Source of the DNA: Urechidicola vernalis
GTDB taxonomy: Bacteria; Bacteroidota; Bacteroidia; Flavobacteriales; Flavobacteriaceae
Direction: 5' to 3'
Assembly (NCBI RefSeq): GCF_031846385.1
Contig: NZ_JAVRHV010000004.1
Coordinates: forward strand, 62,001-126,000
Length of the DNA stretch: 64,000 bases
The notes beneath the pieces were generated by a model. It made no database searches. It was not told where the DNA came from and saw nothing but the letters and a program-made list of their open reading frames with translations. Below, one piece after another: positions 52,874 to 61,190 of this stretch. Positions within the stretch are counted from its first letter, which is position 1, and each line of letters begins with the position of its first letter. A program made the translations under genes and the position numbers.

Positions 52874-53023
52874 TTATACATTGTAATTTTTAAGAAATTC
52901 TTCAAATGTCATGGGATTTAAATTTCTAGACAACAAGTGATTTTTGTAGGTTGAGTAGTTCTTTTGAGCAACAATTAGAACTTTATTTGAAGAATCAAGT
53001 TCTGCCTGAAATAATTTTTGCAC
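52874..53023 (-). CDS. Short open frame, possible small gene or gene remnant
   Basis: A 49-codon frame opening at a GTG (53021-53023) and closing with TAA at 52874-52876. The product would contain FQAELDSSNKVLIVAQKNY and LNPMTFEEFLKNYNV, which read like the C-terminal end of a real protein, with balanced charge and helices. An in-frame stop sits about 20 bases above the GTG, and no ATG is available near the start, so this may be a decayed 3' end. I do not recognise it. Confidence 0.3.
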   Translation of the reverse strand: MQKLFQAELDSSNKVLIVAQKNYSTYKNHLLSRNLNPMTFEEFLKNYNV

Positions 53024-53343
53024 TGTGATTGAATTTGAGAATTAATATTAAATACTATTCTCATAACAATTATTAAGGGTTTGAAATTAAGCAAAGTAAG
53101 CGGTAATATCAAAAAAAACTTGAACAAAATATAGTAAGATTATAATGTCCAAGTTTTATATTAATCGTCCCCACAACGATTGATTTTATAAAAATAGCAA
53201 AAAATATGGGTTCAGATATTAAAAATATATATGCTGTAATAGATTATAAATGTTTGGTTTATAATTTTTAGTACATGGTAAATAAGAATATTTAGGAACT
53301 ATAATAATTGAAAGAAAAGACTTGTTTTCTATTTAGTTCAGAA

Positions 53344-53445
53344 TTTCCATATTGAGATAGTAAGTGAATTGTTAGGGCATAGTTCTATTTCAATAACAGA
53401 AGAGAGTTATGGTAAAGTGATTAAAAAGAAGGTTTGCAATGAGGG
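53344..53445 (+). pseudogene. C-terminal remnant of a second tyrosine recombinase
   Basis: The plus-strand frame reads HIEIVSELLGHSSISITEES and then YGKVIKKKV, matching the last part of the intact integrase (residues about 362-390) at most positions, including the LLGHSS motif and the catalytic Tyr. DNA identity with 49774-49860 is high but not complete (I count roughly one mismatch in five), so this is a related element, not a recent copy. All the N-terminal parts are missing. It marks an old integration event at this site. Confidence 0.88.
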
Positions 53446-53490
53446 TTTTGAGGATTCTACAAATCCTGTCATCCCGACTAAATACTATCT

Positions 53491-53531
53491 CAAGAATTTC
53501 GTGGAAAGTTTAATTTTCAAAGAAATTCTTG
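53491..53531. repeat. Inverted repeat with 10-bp arms after the integrase remnant
   Basis: CAAGAATTTC (53491-53500) and GAAATTCTTG (53522-53531) are perfect inverted repeats 21 bases apart. The upstream TGTCATCCCGAC resembles sequences I associate with dispersed palindromic repeats in flavobacterial genomes, but only one copy is present in this window. Confidence 0.55.
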
Positions 53532-53552
53532 CGAATGCTACATGAGAATTCA

Positions 53553-53573
53553 TTAATTTTAAAGTAAAATTAA
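53553..53573. repeat. Perfect 9-bp inverted repeat before the outer-membrane protein gene
   Basis: TTAATTTTA-AAG-TAAAATTAA ends 4 bases before the ATG at 53578. Its place suggests an operator or a hairpin in the translation initiation region, but AT-rich palindromes arise easily by chance. Confidence 0.4.
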
Positions 53574-53577
53574 TGCC

Positions 53578-54342
53578 ATGAAAAAAATTATATTCTGTAC
53601 CGCTCTTTTATGTTCCTTATTAATTAACGCTCAAGATTCCAATATCAATTCAAGCTCTGATGAGAATCAAAGAACATTTTTAGTTGAGCCTTATTTAATG
53701 TTTCCCAATATGAGCGGAGTAAATCAAATTAAAAGATTACCAGCCGTGGAAGTTGATGCAAATCCAGGAGATATTTTTGGACAGTTGAAATTTGGTGGGA
53801 TGTTGTATTTTGAAACTACAAAGAATGATTGGACGTTAAGTTCTGATTTTCTCTATATGCATTTGGCCATGGGTGTAGAAGAAGGATTGCTTGTACAAAG
53901 TGGTGAGCTTGTATTGAAAGAGTTGTTGTTTGAAGTTTCCGGTTTAAAGAGAGTAACCAATTGGTTAGAAGTTGGCGTTGGAGTTAGAATGATAAGTTTA
54001 AAAGAAGACATGGAGTTACAACTAAAAGTTGGTGCAATTGGTCAAATAACAGGAGGGTTAACTGAAACATGGTTTGATCCTGTCGTTATTTTAAGATCTA
54101 ATGGGTCATTTAACGAACAATGGTTTTATAAGTTACGGGGAGACTTAGGAGGTTTTGGAATAGGGTCTGATTTTACATGGCAAATTCAAGCGTACGTTGG
54201 CTATAATTTTTCAGAGAAATTTCACTTAAGTTTAGGGTATAGAAATATTGATATTGATTACGAAAATGGTGCAGATACGGACTATTTTAAATATGACATG
54301 AGCACTTTCGGCCCTAATCTCAGGGCTGGATTTAGTTGGTGA
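53578..54342 (+). CDS. Outer-membrane beta-barrel protein
   Basis: A 254-residue exported protein with signal peptide FCTALLCSLLINAQ. The mature part has alternating amphipathic strands (FGGMLYFETTKNDWTLSSDF, NWLEVGVGVRMISL, WFYKLRGDLGGFGIG, TWQIQAYVGYNFSEKFHLSLGYRNIDIDY) and ends with an aromatic residue (RAGFSW), the usual mark of barrel proteins. It looks like an 8-10 strand OmpW/OmpX-like barrel. It precedes the cysteine hydrolase gene by 57 bases on the same strand. The role is unknown. Confidence 0.78.
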   Translation: MKKIIFCTALLCSLLINAQDSNINSSSDENQRTFLVEPYLMFPNMSGVNQIKRLPAVEVDANPGDIFGQLKFGGMLYFETTKNDWTLSSDFLYMHLAMGVEEGLLVQSGELVLKELLFEVSGLKRVTNWLEVGVGVRMISLKEDMELQLKVGAIGQITGGLTETWFDPVVILRSNGSFNEQWFYKLRGDLGGFGIGSDFTWQIQAYVGYNFSEKFHLSLGYRNIDIDYENGADTDYFKYDMSTFGPNLRAGFSW

Positions 54343-54399
54343 TTTTTTTTAATCAACTTTTATCGTAAATTGGTTGCAATCAACTGACAAACGTTTTTA

Positions 54400-55950
54400 A
54401 TGAAAAAAAATACCCTCAAAAAAATTGGGATAGTTGGGGCTATATCAATTTTAATTTTCACAGGATATATGTATGTGAAAATTTCTATCAATGATTCTAA
54501 TAGAGAATCAACCTGTTTTCAATTACTTGCCAATAAAATAGAATCTGGAATTACACCTGAAGAAATAGCTGAAGCAGATTTATCAAGATTGCAATATTTA
54601 GTTGAATACAGTTTGGTTGCAAGAATGCAGATGTTGGAAGTTTCGAACCGATTACGCGTAGATAAAGATGCTCCTATTCCGAGTAGAGACTTACTTATTT
54701 TAAAGCAAGGAACCGAAGATTATTTAAGTATAAGAGAAGAATTGTTAGAAATAGCAAATTCTTACGAATGTGGGTTGGAAGTTTCCGATAAAACATTAGA
54801 GAAATACGGAATAGATGAAGAATTGAAACTAAAAGGTCTTTTGGTTTCTCTTAGTGCAGCACTAACCTTATATGACAACTACTTAATAGGGGTGGTTTTA
54901 TTTGAGCAAGATGCTAGAATACGCAAACTAATAAATGATCCCGATGCGGGGTTTGGGTTAGTGGCCAACTTGCTAAACGAAATGACGTTAAATGCAAACT
55001 CTATAGAATCGAGACATAGAATTAGAAGAGTAATTGAATATTATGAGAGTTCTTTGGATACATTAGATTTTCTCGGTGAAACTGAGGCGGATTTTGCTTA
55101 TTTGAATCAATTGATAGCATCTAGTCCGTCATATAATTATGTAAAGAAGTTTAGGGCTACAGAAATTGCTTCTAAAAAATTCATTGCGTTTGAAAGAATT
55201 GCCCAAGATTTAATATCAAAATCTTCTGATGATGGATTTGATATGGTCAGTGGATTATTCGGAAATACAATGGGGCTTTTTGAATCTAGAAAGGGAAAAT
55301 TATATAAGAATGATAGTGTCAAAAATCATATTATTGAAAATTTAAAACCATTAGATATTTTATTGGAAAAAACACCTTTTAGGTTAACGGATAAATTAAT
55401 ACCAGGTCATTTTGGGCATGTTGCTATTTGGACTGGAACCAAATCAGAGTTAATAGAATTGGATCTATGGAACAACCCTTATGTAAAGAAGTATAAAGAT
55501 GAATTAAGTAATTCGAATGATTCCAATTCCAAAAATGAACATCAAATTATTGAAGCATTAAGATCAGGAGTACAATTAAGTACTTTAGAAGAGTTTATGA
55601 ATATTGACGATTTTGTCATATTAAGACCAATATTTAATGAGAATGAAGGTGAAGAACTAACAAAAGAAGCCTTATTAATGGCCTTTAGACAAGTAGGTAA
55701 AAAATATGATTTTAATTTTGATGTAAATACTACTGATAAAATAGTATGTTCCGAATTGGCATACGTGTCTTTTCCTTCAATTGATTGGCCAACTGAAAAA
55801 ACTTTGGGAAGGCATAATATCAGTCCAGACAATGTTGCCAAATTAGCTTGGAATAGTTTACCGTTAGAACTGGTAATGTTTTATCATGATGGACAATTAA
55901 TACCTGAAGAGGCCCAGTTGGAAAAAATGAAAGAATTAATGACTAATTAA
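54400..55950 (+). CDS. YiiX-like NlpC/P60-superfamily cysteine hydrolase with long N-terminal domain
   Basis: A 516-residue protein with one N-terminal membrane anchor or signal (about 8-27), so likely periplasmic. The first 320 residues are mainly helical with no recognised motif. The C-terminal 190 residues show the permuted papain-like YiiX/YebB fold: catalytic H340 in PGHFGHVAIWTG and C450 in DKIVCSELAYVSF, with KYDFNFD between them. Homologous enzymes cleave peptidoglycan or lipid amide/ester bonds. It follows the outer-membrane protein gene and its end overlaps the convergent phosphatase gene by 4 bases. Confidence 0.8.
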   Translation: MKKNTLKKIGIVGAISILIFTGYMYVKISINDSNRESTCFQLLANKIESGITPEEIAEADLSRLQYLVEYSLVARMQMLEVSNRLRVDKDAPIPSRDLLILKQGTEDYLSIREELLEIANSYECGLEVSDKTLEKYGIDEELKLKGLLVSLSAALTLYDNYLIGVVLFEQDARIRKLINDPDAGFGLVANLLNEMTLNANSIESRHRIRRVIEYYESSLDTLDFLGETEADFAYLNQLIASSPSYNYVKKFRATEIASKKFIAFERIAQDLISKSSDDGFDMVSGLFGNTMGLFESRKGKLYKNDSVKNHIIENLKPLDILLEKTPFRLTDKLIPGHFGHVAIWTGTKSELIELDLWNNPYVKKYKDELSNSNDSNSKNEHQIIEALRSGVQLSTLEEFMNIDDFVILRPIFNENEGEELTKEALLMAFRQVGKKYDFNFDVNTTDKIVCSELAYVSFPSIDWPTEKTLGRHNISPDNVAKLAWNSLPLELVMFYHDGQLIPEEAQLEKMKELMTN

Positions 55951-57161
55951 TTTAATTTAGAAACTTCACCAAGGCTATTACTTTTAAACCGTTTATACTT
56001 TTTTTTATCTCTTACAAGAAGTAATAATTCAGTGGCAGCATCATTTAAATCTGTCGTTAACAATTTTCCTTTATACCTTTCTGTAATAGTTTCTTGAGGT
56101 GTGTGAGCAACCACATGTAATTTTGCTTTATATTTTCTTAACATGGCATTTAGTTGCGGAGCTAAAGTATCTTGATATACATAGCCTCTATACCAAAATG
56201 GACTATCTGGATGGTAAAAATGATTTCGAATAGTTTCCCATTCATCAACTTCATATTTCGTACTATCCGCATGTTCCTCCATTAAATCTAAAAAGGCCTC
56301 TTTTTGTATATATTCTGCGGTTGTCTTGTTAAAGTCGTTTATAGAAGGATTCCCAAGATCTACGATACCACCATGGGCCAATATTGCATTGTCAATTTTA
56401 ATAACTGAAGCTTTCTTGCTAAGCCATGTTCCTAAAAGAGATTTATTTGGATGAAATAGATAATCGTAAGTTACACCATGTGCAAAGGGTATTGAAGCTT
56501 CCTTTCTGCTGAGATATCTCAAATCTTTACTCATTACCATTATTTCGTGGTTTCCTAGAACTACATGAACTTTTCCGCCTTTTAATCGTGCTTTTTCTTC
56601 CAACTCATAAATAAACCATAGCACCTTTGTTACGTCATCTCCTCGATCGAAAAGATCGCCTAAAAATACGAGATGCGCTTTACCTCCAATCCATTCTAAA
56701 TCGGAATTTATGAGATTCGATTTTTGAAGCAAATTGGTTAGTTGATTGTATCTACCATGTACATCTCCAACGACATAAATTGAATCTACATTTCTATAAA
56801 TAGCATTTTCTAATTTGCTTTTTGGTCTAAGTTTAATCGTTTGTTTTTCAGAATTTTCACCGCCTATTTCCAAGAATATCGGTTCATCTATGGTGTGGTT
56901 TACATTAAATGAATGCGAACGCGAACTTGATGTTTGTCCTTTCTTAATTACCGTATTGTCTAAAGTTCGCAATATAATATGTCCAGAATCTTCTTTGTTG
57001 GTTATCCATTTTATTTGAAGCCCGTCTTTATATTCAATAAAAAGACCATTGGTTCCAGAATAGTCGAGTTTATTTTGAATAGGTTTAGTATTTGTAAAAC
57101 TGATAAGTCCTATCGCTACTAAACAGGTAATTAATAAAACAACTCTCTTTGGGTATTGCAT
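55947..57161 (-). CDS. Exported metallophosphoesterase of the PPP/Shewanella-like phosphatase type
   Basis: A 404-residue protein with a signal anchor (VVLLITCLVAIGLISF). The N-terminal 90 residues (about 30-115) look like a small beta domain. The metallophosphoesterase core has GDVHGR at 132-137, GDLFDRGDD at 168-176, GNHE at 203-206, the late AHGG and VVAHTPQE. The same order is found in PPP-family Ser/Thr phosphatases. It lies 5 bases downstream of a CotH-like kinase-fold gene in the same operon, so a paired phosphorylation and dephosphorylation role outside the cytosol is suggested; this is inference. Confidence 0.88.
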   Translation of the reverse strand: MQYPKRVVLLITCLVAIGLISFTNTKPIQNKLDYSGTNGLFIEYKDGLQIKWITNKEDSGHIILRTLDNTVIKKGQTSSSRSHSFNVNHTIDEPIFLEIGGENSEKQTIKLRPKSKLENAIYRNVDSIYVVGDVHGRYNQLTNLLQKSNLINSDLEWIGGKAHLVFLGDLFDRGDDVTKVLWFIYELEEKARLKGGKVHVVLGNHEIMVMSKDLRYLSRKEASIPFAHGVTYDYLFHPNKSLLGTWLSKKASVIKIDNAILAHGGIVDLGNPSINDFNKTTAEYIQKEAFLDLMEEHADSTKYEVDEWETIRNHFYHPDSPFWYRGYVYQDTLAPQLNAMLRKYKAKLHVVAHTPQETITERYKGKLLTTDLNDAATELLLLVRDKKKYKRFKSNSLGEVSKLN

Positions 57162-57166
57162 ATTTT

Positions 57167-58213
57167 TTATTTAGAATAGGTGTGTTCGTGCTCTGCTCTG
57201 CAGGCTCTAATTATTTCATCTCTAACCCTATTTGGGTCATTTAGTATGTCGTAAAAATTGTTCAAATATTTCGTAATGTAATTTCTACTTTTGTCTGTAA
57301 GAAAAGGAACGTCGATTAGTGTTTTTTCTAATTGAGGCCTAATTTTTTTGTAAAATACTAAGGTTTCTGAATAATTATTTATCCTACATAGACCTCTAAA
57401 GACTCTTGTTCTTACACTAGAAATTTTAACCACATCTGGTGGTGTAGCATAAGACGTGTTTACCCATCCTGAATAATCGAAATCATACGGAATTCCAATA
57501 GGTAATTCCTTTTCTTTACCTGCAAGAACTTTCATATTATGCCTATTGGGAACCGCCCAGTCTAGATTGCCAATTAAATATTGAAAAAAAACCATTTTAT
57601 CTAATGTTTCTTTTTGTAGGGCTTCTTGATTTACTATTCTGCCGTCAAATTCTTTCAATCCATTTCTTTTGGCCAGATCGTCTATATCTTCTATTAAAAA
57701 ACCTAATTGATGAGTAGTTCGATTATTTCTTAAAGTATCTATATATGTTATTTCACAAAGTCTAGTTTTGAAACTATATGGGGTAATGACCTCGAATAAT
57801 TTGTAGGCTAAATATTCCTTTAATGCGTTTTGACTGTAATTGTTAGAGTTGATACAATGGGTTACTAATTTTAGTTTGTCTTGCCCTTCAAAAACTGTAT
57901 TTTTGGTTTGTTTCTTTTTAAAATTTAGCCGTAACGGAGGGAATTGACATACTTCTTTCTTAGCTCTTGTTACGCCCCGTACTCTAATTTTAATTTGATG
58001 TAATTCTTCTGTGCCGTTTTCATTTTTAACAATTAATTGCGCAGGCCTTTGTTCTCTTTCTTTAAGGTCATTGGTTATTTCTCTTAACGAAGTGCTAATG
58101 ACAATTTTTAGTGGCTCATTAGTTTCAAATAAAGGTGTATCATTCTGTCCAATCAAATCAATAAATGAAATGGAAAATAAAATTAAAATGGTATGAAGTT
58201 TAAGTGATTTCAC
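57167..58213 (-). CDS. CotH-like kinase-fold protein, exported
   Basis: A 348-residue protein with a signal peptide (ILILFSISFIDLIGQ). Kinase-fold features of the CotH/Fam20C-type group are visible: RVRGVTRAKK at 77-86 with PPLRLNF, a catalytic loop GNLDWAVPNRHN with D218, H225 and N226, and a metal-binding PYDFDYSGW with D244 and D246. Unlike spore-coat CotH it is encoded in a non-sporulating bacterium beside a phosphatase and a DUF4239 membrane protein. The peptide or lipid substrate is unknown. Confidence 0.72.
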   Translation of the reverse strand: MKSLKLHTILILFSISFIDLIGQNDTPLFETNEPLKIVISTSLREITNDLKEREQRPAQLIVKNENGTEELHQIKIRVRGVTRAKKEVCQFPPLRLNFKKKQTKNTVFEGQDKLKLVTHCINSNNYSQNALKEYLAYKLFEVITPYSFKTRLCEITYIDTLRNNRTTHQLGFLIEDIDDLAKRNGLKEFDGRIVNQEALQKETLDKMVFFQYLIGNLDWAVPNRHNMKVLAGKEKELPIGIPYDFDYSGWVNTSYATPPDVVKISSVRTRVFRGLCRINNYSETLVFYKKIRPQLEKTLIDVPFLTDKSRNYITKYLNNFYDILNDPNRVRDEIIRACRAEHEHTYSK

Positions 58214-58214
58214 A

Positions 58215-58994
58215 TTATTTATTGGCTTTGTCTACTCCTTTAGATTTGATTATTTCAAAGGAATCGTGATCCATTTTTAAATTTCCCACTAAAGGGTTGC
58301 TCATCATAAAAATAAAATAAATTAAAACCGCAACAAATACATTATATAAGGACAAAAAAACCAGAGATACACGGTTTAAATCATATACAGAATAAAATAT
58401 CCATAAAAATATCATACCAAAACATAATATATAAATAAGATATGGAGTCATTGTTTGTTGCGAATAAATTCTAACCTGCATAAGTTGGGTAATATGATTA
58501 ATGTCTTTAATAACATCTGTTTTAATATTTGAACTTATCGAATCATTTGCGGGTAATTTATATGCCATTTGAATTGCATCTACCATTGCATCTGAAGATT
58601 TCGAATGGAATGGATTGGCTTTTAGTTCTAACCAGTTGTCGTTTAAAGTGTATTTTATATAATCTATTAATTTGGTTTTTATACCCTCCGATTGAACTGA
58701 AGGGTTTATATTTAACTTTATGATTACATTGATAATTAGAGATGCCTCTAGTTCCATTGAATCACGTAATTTGTTTTGTTCAATCCGTTCATTTGCATAA
58801 CTCAGAGAGAGTAACAAAGCAATTAAACCGGCTGTTACTCTGAATAAGAGACGCCCAATTCGCTCGTGTTGTTTGGTTAGTTGTATTGCAATTAGTTTTT
58901 TTGAAAAGGTTACTGTTAGTAATCCAATTGCAACTGTTAAAAGTGAAACAATACATATTCCGAACCACGTGGGTAACTGAAATAGAAAATCCAT
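58215..58994 (-). CDS. DUF4239 (bestrophin-like) membrane protein
   Basis: A 259-residue inner-membrane protein with hydrophobic helices at about 8-28, 44-64, 182-201 and 208-232, and a long soluble loop (about 70-175) between. The DUF4239 family contains KQHERIGRLLFRVTAGLIALLLSLSYANER and ESLELEASLI-type motifs, here as RDSMELEASLIINVI. It may be a channel-like or sensor protein. It is first in the operon; the stop precedes the kinase-fold ATG by 1 base. Confidence 0.8.
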   Translation of the reverse strand: MDFLFQLPTWFGICIVSLLTVAIGLLTVTFSKKLIAIQLTKQHERIGRLLFRVTAGLIALLLSLSYANERIEQNKLRDSMELEASLIINVIIKLNINPSVQSEGIKTKLIDYIKYTLNDNWLELKANPFHSKSSDAMVDAIQMAYKLPANDSISSNIKTDVIKDINHITQLMQVRIYSQQTMTPYLIYILCFGMIFLWIFYSVYDLNRVSLVFLSLYNVFVAVLIYFIFMMSNPLVGNLKMDHDSFEIIKSKGVDKANK

Positions 58995-59120
58995 ACTTCA
59001 AAATTAAATTTTGCTAATTGAAGTAAATATAAGAATAATTGAGAAGATAATATTTTAAAAGCAAATCGGTGCTTTAACTATGATTTTGAATAAAAGAGTT
59101 AAATAATGAAGCGGTATTTA

Positions 59121-59597
59121 TTAATACTCCGTTTTTCCTTCCTTTGCATCCCATTCATTAAAAATTTCAATGGCTTCAGATTGTAATATTTGTACAAACT
59201 TGATGCGTCTATCTCCAATTTTCTTATCTAATTCTTCATAAATAAATTGATCATCAAAATCTATTTTAGCGGCATCCACCTTATCACAGCCGTAAAATAC
59301 TGCTTTTGGTCGTGCCCAATAAATAGCACCTAAACACATAGGGCAAGGTTCGCAAGAAGTGTAAATAATACAATCATCTAATTGAAATGATCCAAGTTTG
59401 TCACAAGCAGCTCTTATGGCTGTAACTTCAGCATGTGCTGTTGGATCATTTGTAGATGTAACTTTATTAAAGCCTTCTGCAATAATTTCTCCGTTTTTCA
59501 CAACTACAGCACCAAATGGGCCTCCAGCATTAGAATTCATTCCTTCTTGCGCCAAAGCAATGGCTCTTTTCATAAATTGAATATCATTTGTTGTCAT
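59121..59597 (-). CDS. Nucleoside deaminase (guanine deaminase type)
   Basis: A 158-residue cytosolic zinc enzyme of the cytidine/deoxycytidylate deaminase-like family. The site has H55-A-E57 in DPTAHAEVTAIR, and C85 and C88 in SCEPCPMCLGAIYWARPK. The C-terminal YGCDKVDAAKIDFDDQFIYEEL is close to GuaD-type guanine deaminases, so guanine to xanthine is the best guess; tRNA adenosine deaminase TadA is less likely because its usual C-terminus differs. Single-gene unit with its own promoter. Confidence 0.85.
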   Translation of the reverse strand: MTTNDIQFMKRAIALAQEGMNSNAGGPFGAVVVKNGEIIAEGFNKVTSTNDPTAHAEVTAIRAACDKLGSFQLDDCIIYTSCEPCPMCLGAIYWARPKAVFYGCDKVDAAKIDFDDQFIYEELDKKIGDRRIKFVQILQSEAIEIFNEWDAKEGKTEY

Positions 59598-59619
59598 AGC
59601 CTTAAATTTATTGCGAAAG

Positions 59620-59627
59620 CAAAGATA
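59620..59627 (-). promoter_or_regulatory. Candidate -7 element for the deaminase gene
   Basis: The minus strand reads TATCTTTG, an exact TAnnTTTG match, 22 bases upstream of the start codon. A CAA on the plus strand lies 23 bases further, longer than the usual 19. Confidence 0.52.
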
Positions 59628-59673
59628 GGAACTAAACCTTTATTATGTTGCAATTAATATATAATTTAGATTT

Positions 59674-61122
59674 ATGAAGTTAACCAAACAGCAACTAGGG
59701 CTTTTACTAGGGCCAATTGTCTTTATTTTAACAATTTTATTTTTTAACCCTAAGGGATTGTCACCTGCTGGAGTTGCAGTGTTGGCGGGGGCTTTTTGGG
59801 TTGCAATTTGGTGGATTACCGAGGCAGTACCAATTGCGGTAACTGCTTTGTTGCCTATTGTTTTGTTTCCGCTCACAGGAGCTGTTAACCTTAGTAATGT
59901 AACTGCGTCATACGGACATAAATATATTTTCTTATTCATTGGAGGGTTTATTCTTGCAATAGCGATTGAAAAATGGAATTTGCACAAAAGAATAGCCTTA
60001 ACTATTATAAGAATAGTAGGAACCAATGTAAAACAGATCATCCTTGGTTTTATGGTTGCAACCGCTTTTTTATCAATGTGGATATCAAATACGGCAACCG
60101 CCGTTATGATTTTACCAGTTGGTTTGGCAATTGTATCTCAGTTAAAAGATAATCCTGAAACTGTAGAAGATGAAAATGAAATATTTGGAAAGGCTCTGAT
60201 GTTGGCCATAGCCTATAGTGCCTCAATTGGGGGTATTGCAACTTTAATTGGAACCCCTCCAAATCTTGTAATGGCAGGTGTAATGCAAGAAAACTACGGG
60301 ATAGAAATTTCATTTGCTCAGTGGTTTTCATTTGGTTTTCCGATAAGTATTTTTTTACTCGTGTTATGTTGGGTGTATCTTACCAAGTTTGCATTTAAAT
60401 TTAAACAGAATGATTTTCCTGGAGGAAAAAAAGAGGTAGAGAAACAAATACATGCTTTAGGTAAAGTGTCATTTGAAGAAAAAATGGTGCTAATTGTTTT
60501 TGCCACAACTGCAATATGCTGGATTAGTCGCTCTTTTTTATTAGTAAAAATAACTCCTATAATTGACGATACGATTATTGCCATTATTGCAGCTATAGTG
60601 CTTTTTGTAATTCCAACGAAGGACAAGAAACGAGCTTTGTTAAATTGGGAAGACGCCGTTAAACTGCCCTGGGGTATTTTATTGCTTTTTGGGGGAGGCA
60701 TGGCCTTGGCAAAAGGTTTTGAAACAAGCGGATTGGCTGTGTGGATGGGAGGTAAAATGACTTCTTTAGAGGGTGTCTCTCTATTCGTTTTAATTCTTAT
60801 TATCGTATTTATAGTCAATTTTTTAACAGAAATAACTTCTAATTTGGCTACTACAGCCATGTTGTTACCTGTGTTGGTTTCGTTAGCGGCCGCAATACAA
60901 GTACACCCTTATTTTTTAGTTATATCTGCAACATTGGCAGCTTCTTGTGCCTTTATGCTACCAGTGGCAACACCTCCTAATGCTGTGGTTTTTGGATCGG
61001 GATATTTAAAAATAAAGGATATGGTAAAAAAGGGCATTTGGTTTAATTTAATTTCAATTGCGGTTATTACTATTGCAGTGTATGTAAGCCTGCCTTTACT
61101 TTGGGACTTGAGTGAATTCTAG
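59674..61122 (+). CDS. DASS-family (SLC13) sodium-coupled anion transporter
   Basis: A 482-residue inner-membrane transporter with about 12 helices. Family marks include the segment PIAVTALLPIVLFPLTG, FLSMWISNTATAVMILPVGLA (SNT motif), AYSASIGGIATLIGTPPN, GGGMALAKGFETSGLAVW, FLTEITSNLATTAMLLPVL (second SNL motif) and CAFMLPVATPPNAVVFGSG. Members import dicarboxylates or sulfate with sodium. Which anion is not determined by sequence. It is divergent from the deaminase gene. Confidence 0.93.
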   Translation: MKLTKQQLGLLLGPIVFILTILFFNPKGLSPAGVAVLAGAFWVAIWWITEAVPIAVTALLPIVLFPLTGAVNLSNVTASYGHKYIFLFIGGFILAIAIEKWNLHKRIALTIIRIVGTNVKQIILGFMVATAFLSMWISNTATAVMILPVGLAIVSQLKDNPETVEDENEIFGKALMLAIAYSASIGGIATLIGTPPNLVMAGVMQENYGIEISFAQWFSFGFPISIFLLVLCWVYLTKFAFKFKQNDFPGGKKEVEKQIHALGKVSFEEKMVLIVFATTAICWISRSFLLVKITPIIDDTIIAIIAAIVLFVIPTKDKKRALLNWEDAVKLPWGILLLFGGGMALAKGFETSGLAVWMGGKMTSLEGVSLFVLILIIVFIVNFLTEITSNLATTAMLLPVLVSLAAAIQVHPYFLVISATLAASCAFMLPVATPPNAVVFGSGYLKIKDMVKKGIWFNLISIAVITIAVYVSLPLLWDLSEF

Positions 61123-61165
61123 TCCCTAGAGAAGCACGATGTTTAGGAAGTCCTATATATTTTTA

Positions 61166-61173
61166 TATATTTG
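61166..61173 (+). promoter_or_regulatory. Candidate -7 element after the DASS gene
   Basis: TATATTTG is an exact TAnnTTTG match. TTAG at 61143-61146, 19 bases upstream, agrees with three of four -33 bases. It would serve the small exported protein gene or end at the hairpin 18 bases downstream. Confidence 0.5.
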
Positions 61174-61190
61174 CTGCTCCCAAATACTTT

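Larger units (their letters stand above)
52458..53577. other. 1.1 kb gene-poor stretch on the island
   Basis: No long open frame is seen here. It holds an orphan hairpin at 52530, a full promoter and candidate small RNA at 52759-52862, a 49-codon open frame on the minus strand (52874-53023), the remnant of an integrase at 53344-53445 and two inverted repeats near 53491 and 53553. These are listed separately. Confidence 0.7.

Noticed and set aside
53115..53157. Long-range hairpin AAAACTTG/CAAGTTTT in the gene-poor stretch
   Set aside because: The loop is 27 bases and the stem is only 8 bp in AT-rich DNA; a T-run exists on the minus side, but there is no gene nearby for it to terminate apart from the short frame.
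53163..53181. AATCGT/ACGATT hairpin
   Set aside because: Only 6 bp with no T-run of terminator length; likely chance.
48404..53600. A duplicated tRNA-Asn 3' end (attR) at the far end of the island
   Set aside because: I looked for the sequence around GAGCCCAAGAG and AGGGGGAG downstream and did not find it, so the element's right end is not placed.
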